This document shows, piece by piece, positions 5,066 through 5,318 of a DNA stretch of 5,318 bases. This DNA comes from Peptococcaceae bacterium UBA4997 (GTDB lineage: Bacteria > Bacillota > Dehalobacteriia > UBA4068 > UBA4997): contig DGYV01000034.1 in the NCBI GenBank assembly GCA_002398485.1, forward strand, positions 6,259-11,576, given 5' to 3'. Every line of letters starts with the position of its first letter. The first letter of the stretch is position 1. Below the pieces are notes generated by a model, which searched no databases, was not told the origin of the DNA, and saw only the letters and a program-made list of their open reading frames with translations. The translations under genes were made by a program, and so were the position numbers.

Positions 5066-5113
5066 TATATGAACATTTGGTATATAGAATGATTCAAATA
5101 GGCAAAACGCCAG

Positions 5114-5144
5114 TTAAAACAGTTTTGTTTTGAGGTTGTTTTAA
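5114..5144. repeat. Inverted repeat TTAAAACA/TGTTTTAA
   Basis: TTAAAACA at 5114-5121 and TGTTTTAA at 5137-5144 are perfectly complementary, with a 15-base loop. It lies about 60 bases before the promoter at 5205. It could be a second weak terminator or an upstream protein-binding site; nothing in the sequence decides. Confidence 0.4.
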
Positions 5145-5204
5145 TCAGGAAGTTTAGACAGGAAAATTTGTTTGCAAAAAAGCTAAAAAATGTCGGAAAA
5201 TGTG

Positions 5205-5233
5205 TTGACACCGCTTAACTGATATGCTAGAAT
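5205..5233 (+). promoter_or_regulatory. Strong extended -10 sigma-A promoter for a downstream unit
   Basis: The consensus -35 TTGACA (5205-5210) and TAGAAT (5228-5233) are 17 bases apart, with an extended -10 TGC at 5225-5227. An A-rich stretch (about 5175-5200) sits upstream like an UP element. It is clearly stronger than the two promoters inside the oxidoreductase locus. Its target lies beyond the window. Confidence 0.75.
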
Positions 5234-5239
5234 AAACAA

Positions 5240-5318
5240 CGTTGCGACTCCGATTGAAGGAAAAGCAACAAAGCCAAAATTCATAAGAAATTATGAAAAC
5301 CTTCAAAAAGGTACTTGA
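5240..5318 (+). other. Leader RNA with small hairpins, possible second promoter cut by window end
   Basis: Downstream of the promoter no open gene starts. Three small hairpins are visible: GTTGC/GCAAC (5241-5245 with 5265-5269), TTCATAA/TTATGAA around a GAAA tetraloop (5280-5286 with 5291-5297), and ACCTT/AAGGT (5299-5303 with 5308-5312). The window ends in TTGA (5315-5318) after an A-rich tract. That looks like the start of another -35 box, the tandem-promoter layout common before Firmicute rRNA operons. Confidence 0.35.

Noticed and set aside
1..5318. CRISPR array, tRNA genes, transposase or attachment sites
   Set aside because: I saw no regularly spaced direct repeats, no cloverleaf with a TTC-containing T arm, and no transposase or integrase motif anywhere in the window.

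Overview
The window is an AT-leaning stretch with all recognisable genes on the + strand. It suggests a strictly anaerobic low-GC Firmicute (Clostridia or Negativicutes). The reasons are a ferredoxin-linked 2-oxoacid oxidoreductase made of separate small subunits, strong GGAGG ribosome sites, and sigma-A type promoters with 17-base spacers. The species cannot be named from the sequence alone.

Layout. Positions 1-912 hold the 3' two thirds of an NCS2-family (xanthine/uric acid/uracil type) permease. Positions 913-1285 are a gene-free gap with a weak hairpin, a degenerate REP/MITE-like repeat, an intrinsic terminator (1157-1180) and a promoter (1202-1230). That promoter reads into a MinD/CobQ-like P-loop ATPase (1286-1951). 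The alpha subunit of a 2-oxoacid:ferredoxin oxidoreductase follows (1964-3100). The beta (3331-4095) and gamma (4108-4671) subunits and a two-cluster ferredoxin/delta subunit (4730-4984) complete the locus. Positions 4985-5318 contain a weak terminator, an inverted repeat, and a near-consensus extended -10 promoter that starts a new transcription unit, possibly an rRNA operon.

Working together. The alpha, beta, gamma and delta products would form one enzyme: TPP in the beta/alpha interface, a cubane cluster on beta, the gamma domain, and a ferredoxin subunit for electron exit. It interconverts a 2-oxoacid plus CoA with acyl-CoA plus CO2, using ferredoxin. The ATPase is probably co-transcribed with alpha and may be an accessory or maturation factor; its role is not known to me.

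Main discovery. The 230-base gap between the alpha and beta genes holds what looks like a complete ribosome-mediated transcription attenuator. It contains a promoter (3106-3134), a well-placed ribosome site, and an 18-codon leader peptide with five consecutive isoleucine codons (half of its residues are Ile or Leu). The last three sense codons can form a 9-bp antiterminator (3225-3233 with 3261-3269). This competes with a 10-bp terminator (3262-3271 with 3281-3290) followed by a T run. The geometry is that of amino-acid biosynthetic attenuators. It predicts that beta-gamma(-delta) expression rises when charged tRNA-Ile is scarce, which points to a role in branched-chain 2-oxoacid metabolism.
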